A stretch of DNA of 64,000 bases from Haloparvum alkalitolerans (GTDB lineage: Archaea; Halobacteriota; Halobacteria; Halobacteriales; Haloferacaceae), in NCBI RefSeq assembly GCF_050122995.1, contig NZ_JBNLIA010000011.1:62001-126000 (forward strand), in the 5' to 3' direction. The notes under the pieces are model-generated. The model ran no database searches. It was not told the DNA's origin and saw nothing but the letters and a program-made list of their open reading frames with translations. Shown piece after piece: positions 18,375-26,737 of this stretch. The translations under genes and the position numbers were made by a program. Each line of letters opens with the position of its first letter. The first letter of the stretch is position 1.

Positions 18375-18471
18375 GTGGGATAGGATCGACTTGTGGCTAC
18401 TTACCTATATGGGTGGGTCACGTGTCAAAAATCAAAAACGCCGCGCCTAAGCGGCCGATCGCTCGGAGAAG

Positions 18472-18545
18472 GTCCGGGTGCGAGAATCGAACCCGCGTCT
18501 CAGCCTCCACAAGGCTGAAGGATAGTCCACTACCCTAACCCGGAC
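18472..18545 (-). tRNA. tRNA-His (GTG)
   Basis: The minus-strand sequence folds as a cloverleaf: acceptor TCCGGGT/ACCCGGA, anticodon stem TCAGCC/GGCTGA with loop TTGTGGA (anticodon GTG), T-arm GCGGG-TTCGATT-CTCGC. An extra 5' G (position 18545) is encoded and pairs with discriminator C73, the identity element of tRNA-His. No CCA is encoded. No intron. Confidence 0.95.
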
Positions 18546-18567
18546 GCGCATTTCTGCGTACCGCGCT

Positions 18568-18586
18568 GTGACGGATATACGTTACG
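18568..18586 (-). promoter_or_regulatory. tRNA-His promoter
   Basis: On the minus strand AACGTATATCCGT is a good TATA element about 28-38 bp before the tRNA 5' end, in an AT-rich island within otherwise GC-rich DNA. Confidence 0.55.
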
Positions 18587-18610
18587 AATCGGGGGGCGCG
18601 TGCGAAGCGC

Positions 18611-18978
18611 GACCACGGGACGGGCGGGTGGTCGGCGGCGCCGCTCCGAGTGACGATGGACGAAAGGACAGACGGCCGCCCCGGGCGGGGGTCGGGGCGG
18701 CTGGGGGACGCGCCGCCGCGGTCGCGGGCGAGCGCGGTCGCGAATGGGCGCGTCCGGTGGGGAACGGGTGATGCCCACGGCGTTCCCCGGCGGCCGACGT
18801 GCGTCGGCCGAGTGCGGGACGCGGAGACCGTCCCGCAGCCGGCGACTATCGACGCCGGCGTCCCGAACGGCAGCAGCCACGCGGCGTTCGGGAGCGGGCC
18901 GCGGCCGGACCGACGGAGACGGTCGGCCGGGCCCGAAGGTGGTCAGTCGTGTGTGAGCGTCCGCGCGTTCCGACCACC
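18611..18978. ncRNA. Candidate structured RNA: run of consecutive hairpins
   Basis: No convincing protein gene lies in 18546-19157 (612 bases). Instead perfect inverted repeats follow one another: 18611-18633 (arms GACCAC), 18675-18701 (GCCGCCCCG), 18707-18754 (GACGCGCC), 18759-18788 (GGGGAACG), 18791-18810 (CGGCCGAC), 18814-18836 (GCGGGACG), 18838-18859 (GCCGGCG), 18862-18892 (CCCGAACG), 18902-18928 (bulged CGGCC-GACCG) and 18938-18978 (GGTGGTC). Two loop types recur: GAACGG with CCACG and GGCGTTC (18761 and 18864), and CGGAGAC (18822 and 18914). I do not recognise RNase P or SRP RNA signatures. The strand is uncertain; minus is favoured by the promoter-like element at 19113-19140. Confidence 0.45.
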
Positions 18979-19112
18979 CCCTCCCCGGACGTACGGCTCG
19001 TCACGCTGCACGCGGCGCTCGGCGGGACGGCACCGCTCGGACGGCCCGACAGGGTGAACGTCGACGCGCTCGACGACGGGGCGTCGCCGATCGACCGTGG
19101 TGTTCACACTGG

Positions 19113-19140
19113 TTTAGGTGGGCCTAATCTACATAAGCGT
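19113..19140 (-). promoter_or_regulatory. Orphan DtxR/IdeR-type iron box with TATA-like element
   Basis: TTAGGTGGGCCTAA at 19114-19127 is an inverted repeat (TTAGG/CCTAA) that agrees well with the DtxR-family metalloregulator box (TTAGGTTAGCCTAACCTAA). On the minus strand a TATA-like CTTATGTAG lies directly upstream of it, so a repressor here would block leftward transcription into the hairpin region. A plus-strand reading (TATA-like CTACATAAG) is also possible but would run antisense into the end of the aspartoacylase-like gene. No iron gene is adjacent. Confidence 0.5.
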
Positions 19141-19157
19141 TTCTGTTTTTGGTCGCC

Positions 19158-20192
19158 CTAAACGCTACCGGCCGCGCGCTCCAGCACCTCGGCGACGCCG
19201 ACGAGGGTACCGCCCGCGGTGACGGTCGCCTCGCGGGCGACCGAGTAGGCGATCCCCGCGCGGTCGGTGCGAGCGACCTGCAGCGTCTCGTAGGTCGTGG
19301 GGTCGTACAGCGTCCCCACGCGCTCGTCCGCGGCGACCGCGTCGCCGGTGGAGAGGTCCTCGCGGGGGACGAACAGCCCCGAGTCGGCCGCCCGGACGCG
19401 CCCGAGGTGGTTCTTCGCGACCGTTCCGGACCATTCGGCCGCCTCGCCCGCGAGCACGCCGGCGTGTCGCAGCGCGCTGAGGGTTCCCGCGACTCCCACC
19501 TCGACCGCGTCCTCGACGACCTCCCGGCTGTGGGCGAGTTCGGGCGTTATCGTGGGGATCCCCTCGCGGGTGGCGGCGACGCGGAGTTTGCCCCCGAAGT
19601 CGCGCTCGGCCCACTCCGTGTCGGCGTCGTCGCCCGCGGCCTCCGCGAGCAGGAGGTCCGTGCCGAACGCCTCCGCGAGCGCCCGACACTCCTCGTCGCC
19701 GCGCATGTAGACGGTGTGGGTCAGCATCGTCGGCGAGCCGGTGTGGAGGTCGACGATGGCGTCCGCCCCGCCCGCGTACGCCCACAGCTTCGCGGCCATG
19801 CGCTCGTGGATCGTCCCGTCGGCGTCGCCCGGCCAGCATCGGTTCATGTTCCCGTTGACGGAGTCGAGCGCCTCCGGCGTCGTGTAGGAGACGCGGTCGA
19901 ACGTCAGCGGGTCCGCGACCGGCACGGCGACCAGCGTTCCGGAGAACTCGTCCCCCGCCTCACCGCCGACGAGGCGCTCGTGGAGTCGGCGGAGCACTTC
20001 AGCGCCGTTCACCTCGCGGCCGTGCTGGGCCGCCTGCGCGTAGACGATCGGACCGTCGGCGTCCGCGATCCGGGTGGGGTCGGTCGCGTCCTCGCCGTGC
20101 TCCGCGACCGCCTCGCCGTAGACGTGAACCGTCGTGCGGATCGGGACCCCGGAGGGAAGCCGCGCGAGCGTGAGCTCCTGTGCGGTGTGCAT
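19158..20192 (-). CDS. Succinylglutamate desuccinylase/aspartoacylase-family protein
   Basis: A 344-residue M14-like zinc amidohydrolase. Metal-site segments are AAQHGREVNG (His and Glu) and VDLHTGS (His), with MNRCWPGDADGTIHERMA between them as in AstE/AspA proteins. A C-terminal beta domain (~270-340) resembles the lipoyl-like barrel common in this family (GTLYDPTTYETL). It removes an acyl group from an amino-acid amide; the true substrate is unknown. A second, more divergent member is encoded at 56514. Confidence 0.85.
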   Translation of the reverse strand: MHTAQELTLARLPSGVPIRTTVHVYGEAVAEHGEDATDPTRIADADGPIVYAQAAQHGREVNGAEVLRRLHERLVGGEAGDEFSGTLVAVPVADPLTFDRVSYTTPEALDSVNGNMNRCWPGDADGTIHERMAAKLWAYAGGADAIVDLHTGSPTMLTHTVYMRGDEECRALAEAFGTDLLLAEAAGDDADTEWAERDFGGKLRVAATREGIPTITPELAHSREVVEDAVEVGVAGTLSALRHAGVLAGEAAEWSGTVAKNHLGRVRAADSGLFVPREDLSTGDAVAADERVGTLYDPTTYETLQVARTDRAGIAYSVAREATVTAGGTLVGVAEVLERAAGSV

Positions 20193-20326
20193 GTCCGGGG
20201 CCTCGGCCCGCCCGGCCTTATAAGACCGGCTCGCGGCGAGAGGGCGACCTCCGGACGCCGCGGCGCGAGGAAGCCGACGACCCCGTCCCGCGGGGGTTAA
20301 GCCGCGGAGGATCCTACTCCGGGGCG

Positions 20327-20833
20327 ATGCTCGACAGCTACCGGGGCGCCCTCGGGGCGATCCCCTACGCGCTGTTCGCGAGCCGGTCGTGGCTCTTCCG
20401 GGTCTACGTCCTCGTCGGGACGGCCGCGGCGGCGCTGATCGCCGTCGTGATGACGCTCGCGCTCGTCGTGGAGATGGGCAACACCGAGGACCTGACGACC
20501 GGCGGGCTCGCGTCGTTCACGCGCACGCTGTTCGTCCTCGCGGGCTTTCTGACGGCCGGGCCGCTGCTGGCGCCGACGCTTCTGGTCGCCAGGCGCCACC
20601 GCCGCGAGGAGTCGGTCGACGACCGCTACGACGCCGCGCTCGCGCTCGCCGGGTTCGGCTTCCTCGCGTCGATCTACCTCGCGCTGCTGATCTCCGCGCC
20701 CGCCGAGCTACGCGAACCGACGACCTCCGCCGTCGTCGGCGCGCTCTATGCGGCCCCCTCCGCGCTCGCGGTCGTCCCGCCGCTCCTCGCCGCGACGGCC
20801 ATCGCGGCGGTCCACCGGCGGCTTCACGACTGA
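20327..20833 (+). CDS. Four-helix integral membrane protein, unknown function
   Basis: A 168-residue hydrophobic protein with four predicted transmembrane helices (~22-46, 63-86, 103-123, 138-160) and short polar loops; an RRHRREESVDDRYD segment lies between helices 2 and 3. I do not recognise the family; it looks like a conserved haloarchaeal membrane protein. The ATG at 20327 is chosen because hydrophobic homology starts with MLDSYRGALGAIPYALF. It stands between two minus-strand genes. Confidence 0.7.
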   Translation: MLDSYRGALGAIPYALFASRSWLFRVYVLVGTAAAALIAVVMTLALVVEMGNTEDLTTGGLASFTRTLFVLAGFLTAGPLLAPTLLVARRHRREESVDDRYDAALALAGFGFLASIYLALLISAPAELREPTTSAVVGALYAAPSALAVVPPLLAATAIAAVHRRLHD

Positions 20834-20893
20834 CCGATCCGGCGCGACCGACGGGCCGCCATCACGCGTCGCGCCGCCCGTGCCCGGCTGCCG

Positions 20894-21853
20894 TCACTCG
20901 CCGAACCGCCCCAGCCCCGCCTGTCGTCGCGGCCCGACGCCGTCGGGGTCCGCGACCCACGCGCTCCGGGCGTCACGGAGCGCCGCGAGGTCCGCGTCCG
21001 GTCCCTCGTCCGCCTCGAACGCCGGACAGCCCTCGCCGCACTCGCCGCCCGGGTGGACCACGCGGTCGAAGTGCTCGCACCGGGGGCGGCCGTCCGCGGT
21101 GACCGCGGCCCGGGCGCACGCCGGCGGCGCCGGCCGCCACCCCTTGCCGTATGCGCGCTCGGCGATCCGACGGCGCTTGCGGGCCTTCGCCGCGGCGTCG
21201 ACGAGCGCCACGTCGGTCCGGAGGCCGCGCTCCTCGCGGATCTCCACGCCCGGCTCGGTCGGGTCAAGCGGCGTGGCCTCCCGGACCACCTCGCGCTCGC
21301 CCGTCTCGGGATCGAAGCGCCAGACGCCGACCGAGTCGGGGATCCGGTTGAGGTGCGCGCGGGTGACGTAGGAGGCGGTCGCGAGCACCACCTCGTCGAA
21401 CAGGCCGAGCGCGACGTCGAAGCGCAACTGCGCCTCCAGGTCGCCCGGCCGGCCGAGGTCGGGTTTGTTCTCGACCGCGGTCAGCGACCCGACCCAGTCG
21501 CCGGGGTAGCGCGCGGTCGCGCGGACGCAGTCGACCCCGTCGCGCCGCTCGCGCTCGAGGTAGCCCGCCTCGACCGCCGCGTCCACGATCCCCGCCGCGC
21601 GTCCGGGGTCCGTCTCGAAGGCGTCGCGGACCGGGACCGCCGTGCCGGGACCGACGGGCGCCTCGACCGCCGCGGGCGGGATCGTGTCGGACGCGACGGC
21701 GGCGCGCTCGTCGAACCCCGGCCCGGGCTCCAGCAGGCAGACGTCGACGACGCGGGACCCGGGCGCGGCGACCGCGGCGCCGAGCTGGCGCGCGACGACG
21801 CGGTCCGGCGACTCCAGGGCCGCACACAGCGCCAGTTCGAACCGGTACTCCAC
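20894..21853 (-). CDS. DUF5787-like protein, possible PD-(D/E)xK nuclease with Cys cluster
   Basis: A 319-residue haloarchaeal protein I associate with DUF5787. Residues ~1-150 have a nuclease-like order: a strand with Asp (VVDVCLLEPG, D37), then VENK (E128, K130) followed by a helix with Gln (LEAQLRFDVALGLFDEVV, Q142), as in PD-(D/E)xK enzymes. A C-terminal cluster of four cysteines (C246, C259, C272, C276) could bind zinc or an Fe-S cluster, reminiscent of Cas4/AddB-type nucleases. The nuclease idea is my inference. It converges with the small membrane protein gene. Confidence 0.65.
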   Translation of the reverse strand: MEYRFELALCAALESPDRVVARQLGAAVAAPGSRVVDVCLLEPGPGFDERAAVASDTIPPAAVEAPVGPGTAVPVRDAFETDPGRAAGIVDAAVEAGYLERERRDGVDCVRATARYPGDWVGSLTAVENKPDLGRPGDLEAQLRFDVALGLFDEVVLATASYVTRAHLNRIPDSVGVWRFDPETGEREVVREATPLDPTEPGVEIREERGLRTDVALVDAAAKARKRRRIAERAYGKGWRPAPPACARAAVTADGRPRCEHFDRVVHPGGECGEGCPAFEADEGPDADLAALRDARSAWVADPDGVGPRRQAGLGRFGE

Positions 21854-21932
21854 GAATGGGGGACGGGCGCGAACCGGCTAAAGCGCGTCGGCGTTGCGAA
21901 ACCCGTATTCGCCCGTCGGCCCAAGCGGTGCC

Positions 21933-22325
21933 ATGCGCCGGGTCACGCGGAACCTGATCGTCGTCATCGCGCTGGTCGTCGTCGGTCTGCTCGCGCTCGG
22001 GGCGCTGCCGGGGTACCTCGGCACCGGCGAGCCCTATCACCTCGTCGTCGAACCGACCGACGAGGAGGGGCCGGCGGTCAACGTCACGGACGTCTCCGAG
22101 CGCCGCTACCCCTACCTCACGGGCGCGCTCGCGAGCGAGGACGGCCGCTCGGAGGGGTACCAGACCGGCCCCTACGGGCTGAAGGAGTCGTTCACGCACA
22201 CGCCCTTCGACGAGGTCGACGCGCTCTCACAGCGCGTGCCCGAGGCGGTCGTCGCGGAGGGCCGCGTCCGGATCGAGTACGAGGGGAACCGCTATTACGC
22301 GACCGTGCGGCGGGAGTCCGCATGA
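21933..22325 (+). CDS. Membrane-anchored secreted small protein, unknown
   Basis: A 130-residue protein with one N-terminal transmembrane helix (~8-30, NLIVVIALVVVGLLALGAL) after a basic MRRVTR start, so most of it faces outside. The exterior part (~35-130) is acidic with an IEYEGNRYYATV ending and no recognised domain. Its stop overlaps the Nudix gene start (ATGA at 22322-22325), so the two are translationally coupled. The start at 21933 is chosen for the basic-hydrophobic signal. Confidence 0.7.
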   Translation: MRRVTRNLIVVIALVVVGLLALGALPGYLGTGEPYHLVVEPTDEEGPAVNVTDVSERRYPYLTGALASEDGRSEGYQTGPYGLKESFTHTPFDEVDALSQRVPEAVVAEGRVRIEYEGNRYYATVRRESA

Positions 22326-22930
22326 GCGACGACCGCGACAGGACCGCAGACCTCCGCGACCACCCCGCGTTCGCGGACGGGCGGAAGCACTCGCTGCCGG
22401 GCGCGCCGGAGTGGCCCGTCGAGGAGGTCGCCGTCGAGTACGAGACCGGCTGGATCACCGCGGGCTACGACCGCGTCGAGCAGCCGGACGGCAGCCTGAA
22501 GGACTACTACTGGGCGGAGCTGCCGCCGGCGACCGTCGTGGTCGCGGTGGCCGAAGGGGAGGTGCTGTTCGTCGAGCAGTACCGGCCGACGGTCCGGGAG
22601 ACTCACCTCGAACTCCCCGCGGGCATCGTCGAGCGGGGGGAGTCGTTCACCGCCGCGGCCGAGCGCGAGCTGGCCGAGGAGACCGGCTTCGCGCCCGGGT
22701 CGACGAGCCTGCTGCAGGAGACGTGGTGTTCGACCGGCGCGCTCAGACACAAGCGCGGGTACGTCTTCGCGGCGGACCTGGAGCCGGTCGAGCGCGCGCT
22801 CGACACGAACGAGTTCCTGATCCCGCGGACGGTGCCGGTCGAGGAGGCGGTCGAGGTCGCCCGCGAGCCGCCGACGAACGACGCCACCCTCGAGGGGCTG
22901 CTGTTGGCCGAACACGAGGGGCTGCTGTAG
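22322..22930 (+). CDS. Nudix hydrolase, ADP-ribose pyrophosphatase type
   Basis: A 202-residue Nudix enzyme. The Nudix box runs from G101 to about A124 (GIVERGESF, then REL and EETGF), and upstream sequence VLFVEQYRPTVRETHLELPAG fits the ADP-ribose pyrophosphatase subgroup. A role in clearing ADP-ribose or NAD breakdown products would suit the nadE gene 101 bp downstream on the same strand. It overlaps the upstream membrane protein gene by four bases. Confidence 0.88.
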   Translation: MSDDRDRTADLRDHPAFADGRKHSLPGAPEWPVEEVAVEYETGWITAGYDRVEQPDGSLKDYYWAELPPATVVVAVAEGEVLFVEQYRPTVRETHLELPAGIVERGESFTAAAERELAEETGFAPGSTSLLQETWCSTGALRHKRGYVFAADLEPVERALDTNEFLIPRTVPVEEAVEVAREPPTNDATLEGLLLAEHEGLL

Positions 22931-23031
22931 GCGCGTCGTGGCGCCACGAGAACCGCCCAGAACCGGACGTTCGTCCACGTCCGACCGGCCGGCGAGTGCT
23001 TATTAGTCGCCCCGCGCCGAACCGTCGCCCG

Positions 23032-23874
23032 ATGACTCAGCGCTCGGACAAGTCGGTGCTGCTGTCGGCGGAGCCGCCGCTCGACCTGCGGCTCTCGGAG
23101 GAGGAACTGGCGGCGACCCGCGACCGGATCGTCTCGTTCATCGCGGAGACGGTCGACGCCGCGGGCGCCGAGGGCGCGGTGCTCGGGCTCTCGGGCGGGA
23201 TCGACTCCACGCTCACCGCCTACCTCGCGGTCGAGGCGCTCGGCGAGGAGGCGCTCCACGGGATCACGATGCCCTCGGAGGTGAACGACCCGGACGTGAT
23301 GAGCGACGCGGAGCGCGTCGCCGCGAACCTCGGCATCGAGTACGACGTGATCGAGATCGGTCCCATCGCGGACGGGTTCTTCGAGGCCGTCCCGGAGGCG
23401 GCCGCCGACCGCACCGCGAAGGGGAACGTCTTCGTCCGCACGCGGGCGGTGCTCAACTACTTCGTCGCCAACGCCGAGGACCGGATCGTCCTCGGCACGG
23501 GCAACCGCTCGGAGGCGATGACGGGCTACTTCACGAAGTACGGCGACCAGGCGGTCGACTGCAACCCCATCGGCAACCTCTACAAGATGCAGGTGCGCCA
23601 GCTGGCCGCCCACGTTGGCGTCCCCCACGACCTGGTGATGCAGACCCCGACCGCGGGGATGTGGACCGGCCAGACCGACGAGGCGGAGCTGGGGATCGAC
23701 TACGACACGCTGGACGCGATCCTCGCGTGCCACGTCGACGGCCCGCTCTCGCGGGCGGCCACCGCCCGCGAACTCGGCGTCGAGCCGGCGCAGGTCGACG
23801 CGGTCGTCGAGCAGGTGCAGTCGACCGCCCACAAGCGCGCGATGCCGCCGGCTCCGGCGTCGACGCGGTTCTGA
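23032..23874 (+). CDS. nadE: NAD(+) synthase, ammonia-dependent
   Basis: A 280-residue NAD synthetase. The ATP-pyrophosphatase P-loop SGGIDS is at 54-59, and the deamido-NAD region GTGNRSEAMTGYFTKYGD and NPIGNLYKMQVRQLA is intact. No glutaminase domain is present, so it uses ammonia. It makes NAD from nicotinate adenine dinucleotide. Start at 23032 follows a likely promoter AGTGCTTATTAGTCG just upstream. The window also encodes a PncA-type amidohydrolase (63415), another NAD salvage step. Confidence 0.93.
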   Translation: MTQRSDKSVLLSAEPPLDLRLSEEELAATRDRIVSFIAETVDAAGAEGAVLGLSGGIDSTLTAYLAVEALGEEALHGITMPSEVNDPDVMSDAERVAANLGIEYDVIEIGPIADGFFEAVPEAAADRTAKGNVFVRTRAVLNYFVANAEDRIVLGTGNRSEAMTGYFTKYGDQAVDCNPIGNLYKMQVRQLAAHVGVPHDLVMQTPTAGMWTGQTDEAELGIDYDTLDAILACHVDGPLSRAATARELGVEPAQVDAVVEQVQSTAHKRAMPPAPASTRF

Positions 23875-23905
23875 GGGCGACGACCGATCCTCGAAGGCGT
23901 GGGGG

Positions 23906-24844
23906 TCAGTCGACCGTCTCCTCGCTCGCGGCGTCGTGGCGCGCCACCTCGTCGGCCAGCCGGTCGGCCGCGCCGCTCGGGAGCTGCTCGCGGAGCCGCC
24001 CCGCGACCGACCGGGCCTCCGAGAGCTCCGCCTCCGCGACCGCGCGCACCAGCGCGACCGCCCGGTCCGTGCGCGCGCGCTGCCACGACTCCTCGCGCGA
24101 CTCGTAGGTGCGGACCGCCCGCAGGAAGTCGATCCGCGAGAACTCCGGCCAGTAGGGGGCACAGAAGAACACCGCGGCCTCGTTGCCGTTGGCGTGCCAC
24201 GGCAGGAAGTTGGAGGTGCGCTCGTCGCCGCCGGTCCGGACGATCAGGTCCACGTCCCGGACCGGGCGGCGGTAGAGCCGGTCCTCGACCTCCGCCAGGT
24301 CCACGGCCGCGGGGTCGAGGTCGCCCGCCGCCACGTCGCTCGCCACGTCCCGGGCGGCACACAGCAGCTCGTTCCGGCCGCCGTACGCGAGCGCGACGTT
24401 GAGCCGGAACTCGTCGTACCCCGCTGTTCGCTCCTCGGCGTACGCGACCGCCTCGCGCACGCGGTCGGGGAGTCGGTCCACGTCGCCGATGGCGCGGATG
24501 CAGACCTCCCGCTCGTGGACGCGGTCGGCGTCCGCGAACTCGCGGAGCTTGTCCTCCAGCAAGTCGAACAGCGGCTCCAGCTCCTCGTCAGGGCGGTCGA
24601 AGTTCTCCGTCGAGAAGGCGTACAGCGTCAGCTCGGCCACCTCGAGGTCGGCACACCAGTCCAGCACCTGCTCGGTGGTGGAGGCGCCGGCGCGGTGGCC
24701 CTCCGGCGCGTCCTCGCCCTGCTCGCGGGCGTACCGCCGGTTGCCGTCCTGGATGATCGCGACGTGCGTGGGAGTCTCGCCGATCTCTCGCCGCAGCAGC
24801 CGCTCGTAGGCGCGCTCGAAGCCGCCGCGGAGCCGGGAGAGCAT
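23906..24844 (-). CDS. uppS: Polyprenyl (undecaprenyl-type) diphosphate synthase
   Basis: A 312-residue cis-prenyltransferase. The catalytic segment HVAIIQDGNRRYA (Asp33) is at the N-terminus, with LTLYAFSTENF and the C-terminal DVDLIVRTGGDERTSNFLPW substrate motif. It makes the long polyprenyl phosphate carrier used for protein glycosylation in haloarchaea. Length is longer than bacterial UppS (~250) because of a C-terminal acidic tail. It is convergent with nadE. Confidence 0.92.
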   Translation of the reverse strand: MLSRLRGGFERAYERLLRREIGETPTHVAIIQDGNRRYAREQGEDAPEGHRAGASTTEQVLDWCADLEVAELTLYAFSTENFDRPDEELEPLFDLLEDKLREFADADRVHEREVCIRAIGDVDRLPDRVREAVAYAEERTAGYDEFRLNVALAYGGRNELLCAARDVASDVAAGDLDPAAVDLAEVEDRLYRRPVRDVDLIVRTGGDERTSNFLPWHANGNEAAVFFCAPYWPEFSRIDFLRAVRTYESREESWQRARTDRAVALVRAVAEAELSEARSVAGRLREQLPSGAADRLADEVARHDAASEETVD

Positions 24845-24956
24845 ACGTCCGCTCGAAGACGCGCGGTCAGGATAGGCCTTGTGTGTCACGCGGTCGCGTG
24901 TGCCGATGCCGGGCCGCCACCGGACTTTTGGCCGCCCGCGGCGACCCTGCGAACGC

Positions 24957-26363
24957 ATGGGCGGCGACGATCTCGGGCTGACCGAGGCGGTGTCGATCGC
25001 GCTCGGCGGGATGATCGGCGGCGGCATCTACGCGGTCCTCGGCGTCGTCGCGGGGATCACGCGGGCGGCGTGGGTCGCGTTTCTCGCGGCCGGCGTCGTC
25101 TCGCTGTGTGCCGGCTACTCGTACACCCGCCTCAACGCGATGACGGACAACAGCGGCGGCTCGGTGACGTTCGTCCAGTGCTACCTCGGCAACTCCGACC
25201 TGGCGGGGATGCTCGGCTGGACGCTGCTGTTCGGCTACGTCGGGTCGATGGCGATGTACGCGTTCGCGTTCGGCGAGTTCGCGGTGTCGTTCGTGGGCGT
25301 CCCCGTCTCGGTCGGCGGCGTCCCCGCGCGCCCCGTCGTCTCCGTGCTCGCCGTTGCCGGATTCGTCGCGCTCAACCTCGCCGGCGCGCGCACGTCGGGG
25401 AGCGCGGAGAACCTCCTCGTGGCGGCGAAGGTGGCGATACTCCTCGCGTTCGGCGCCCTCGGCGTCGCCTACGCGCTCGGCGCCGCGCCGCGCACCGGGC
25501 TCGCCTTCGGGGTCGGCGAGCTCTCGAGCGTCGGTCCGGTGGTGGCGGCCGCGGTCTCGTTCGTCGCGTTCCAGGGGTGGCAGCTGCTGTTCTACGACCA
25601 GGAGTCGATCGCCGACGCGGAGCGGACCATCCGGCGGGCGGTGTTCGTCGCGATCCCCGCCGCGGTGCTCGTCTACGTCCTCGTCGCGGTCGTCACGGTG
25701 AGCCTCGCGCCGGGCGCGCTGGAGAGCCACCCGCACCTCGCGCTCAAGGACGCCGCGCGGACGATGCTGACCCCCTACGGCCTCGGCGCGCTCGGCGGGA
25801 CGGTGCTGGCGCTGTCGGCGCTGTTCTCCACCGGCAGCGCGATCAACGCGACGATGTTCTCCTCGGCGCACCTCGCGAAGGGGATGCTCGACGACGACCT
25901 GCTGCCGGACCGCGTGGGCGACGGCGACGCGAACGGCGCGCCGGAGCGGACGCTGGCCCTCCTGGGCGCGGTGACCGCCGCGTTCACCGCGGTCGGCAGC
26001 CTCAACGCGATCACGTCGTTCGCGTCGCTGTCGTTCATCGTCGTGTTCGGCGCGATGAGCCTGCTCTGTCTCCGCGAGCGGGACCACGAGTCGGTCCACC
26101 CGGCCCCGCCCGCGGTCGGCGCGCTCGGCGCCGGGCTGTTCCTCCCGCTGATGGCGAACAACCTGCGGACCCGCGAGCCCGAGACGTTCTCGGCCGTCCT
26201 CGTGCTGGTCGTTCTCGTCGTCGGCGTGGAGCTGCTCTACTTCAAACACGAGGCGCTCGAGCGGCGGGTGGTTCCGATCGAGTCCGAGCGGATCGACGAC
26301 GCCCTCGACGGCGCGCTCGACGACGCCATCGAGGAGTTCGCCGAGCGGTCCGACGAGGAGTAG
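24957..26363 (+). CDS. APC-family amino acid permease
   Basis: A 468-residue secondary transporter with about 12-13 transmembrane helices. The N-terminal GLTEAVSIALGGMIGGGIYAVLG is the APC superfamily substrate helix with its unwound GxG segment. It ends in an acidic cytosolic tail (SERIDDALDGALDDAIEEF). Likely imports or exchanges amino acids; substrate unknown. The start at 24957 fits the family start after a short hydrophilic leader. It is divergent from uppS, 112 bp apart. Confidence 0.85.
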   Translation: MGGDDLGLTEAVSIALGGMIGGGIYAVLGVVAGITRAAWVAFLAAGVVSLCAGYSYTRLNAMTDNSGGSVTFVQCYLGNSDLAGMLGWTLLFGYVGSMAMYAFAFGEFAVSFVGVPVSVGGVPARPVVSVLAVAGFVALNLAGARTSGSAENLLVAAKVAILLAFGALGVAYALGAAPRTGLAFGVGELSSVGPVVAAAVSFVAFQGWQLLFYDQESIADAERTIRRAVFVAIPAAVLVYVLVAVVTVSLAPGALESHPHLALKDAARTMLTPYGLGALGGTVLALSALFSTGSAINATMFSSAHLAKGMLDDDLLPDRVGDGDANGAPERTLALLGAVTAAFTAVGSLNAITSFASLSFIVVFGAMSLLCLRERDHESVHPAPPAVGALGAGLFLPLMANNLRTREPETFSAVLVLVVLVVGVELLYFKHEALERRVVPIESERIDDALDGALDDAIEEFAERSDEE

Positions 26364-26437
26364 CCCACCGAACCGGCCGGAGGGCCGACGAGGGGGGCGC
26401 CCGAACGCTTAACCCCTCCCGAGCGCACGCCACGCAC

Positions 26438-26713
26438 ATGGCCGAACGACTCGACGACGACGCGGTCGACCGGCGGCTCCCGGAGGGCTGGGAGCGGGAC
26501 GGGGACGAGATCGTCCGCGTCTACGAGTTCGACGACTACCTCGACGGCGTCTCCTTCGCCGGGACCGTCGGCGAAGTGGCCGAGGAGGCGTTTCATCACC
26601 CGGAGATCGTCGTCCGGTACGGGGAGGTCGAGGTGCGCTTTACCACCCACGAGGCCGGCGGTATCACCGAGAAGGACCTCCGCCTCGCCGGCCTCTGTAA
26701 CGACGAGTACTGA
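26438..26713 (+). CDS. Pterin-4a-carbinolamine dehydratase
   Basis: A 91-residue PCD/DCoH-like protein. The active-site motif is clear: EEAFHHPEIVVRYGEVEVRF then TTHEAGGITEKDLRLA, with the paired histidines. Known function is dehydration of hydroxytetrahydrobiopterin; in archaea, which mostly lack biopterin hydroxylases, some members may serve molybdopterin or other pterin metabolism. It follows the permease by 74 bp and is followed by the LWR-salt gene 24 bp on, in a likely operon. Confidence 0.9.
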   Translation: MAERLDDDAVDRRLPEGWERDGDEIVRVYEFDDYLDGVSFAGTVGEVAEEAFHHPEIVVRYGEVEVRFTTHEAGGITEKDLRLAGLCNDEY

Positions 26714-26737
26714 TCGCCGCCCGGACGCGTCCCGACC

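Noticed and set aside
18611..18978. RNase P or SRP RNA
   Set aside because: Although highly structured, it lacks the conserved blocks I know for both (for example GGAAAGTCC, ACAGAAA, or the SRP helix 8 motif).
18650..19057. 135-residue plus-strand open frame in the hairpin region
   Set aside because: Arg/Gly/Pro-rich, no domain, and it runs through a series of inverted repeats; a protein gene is unlikely.
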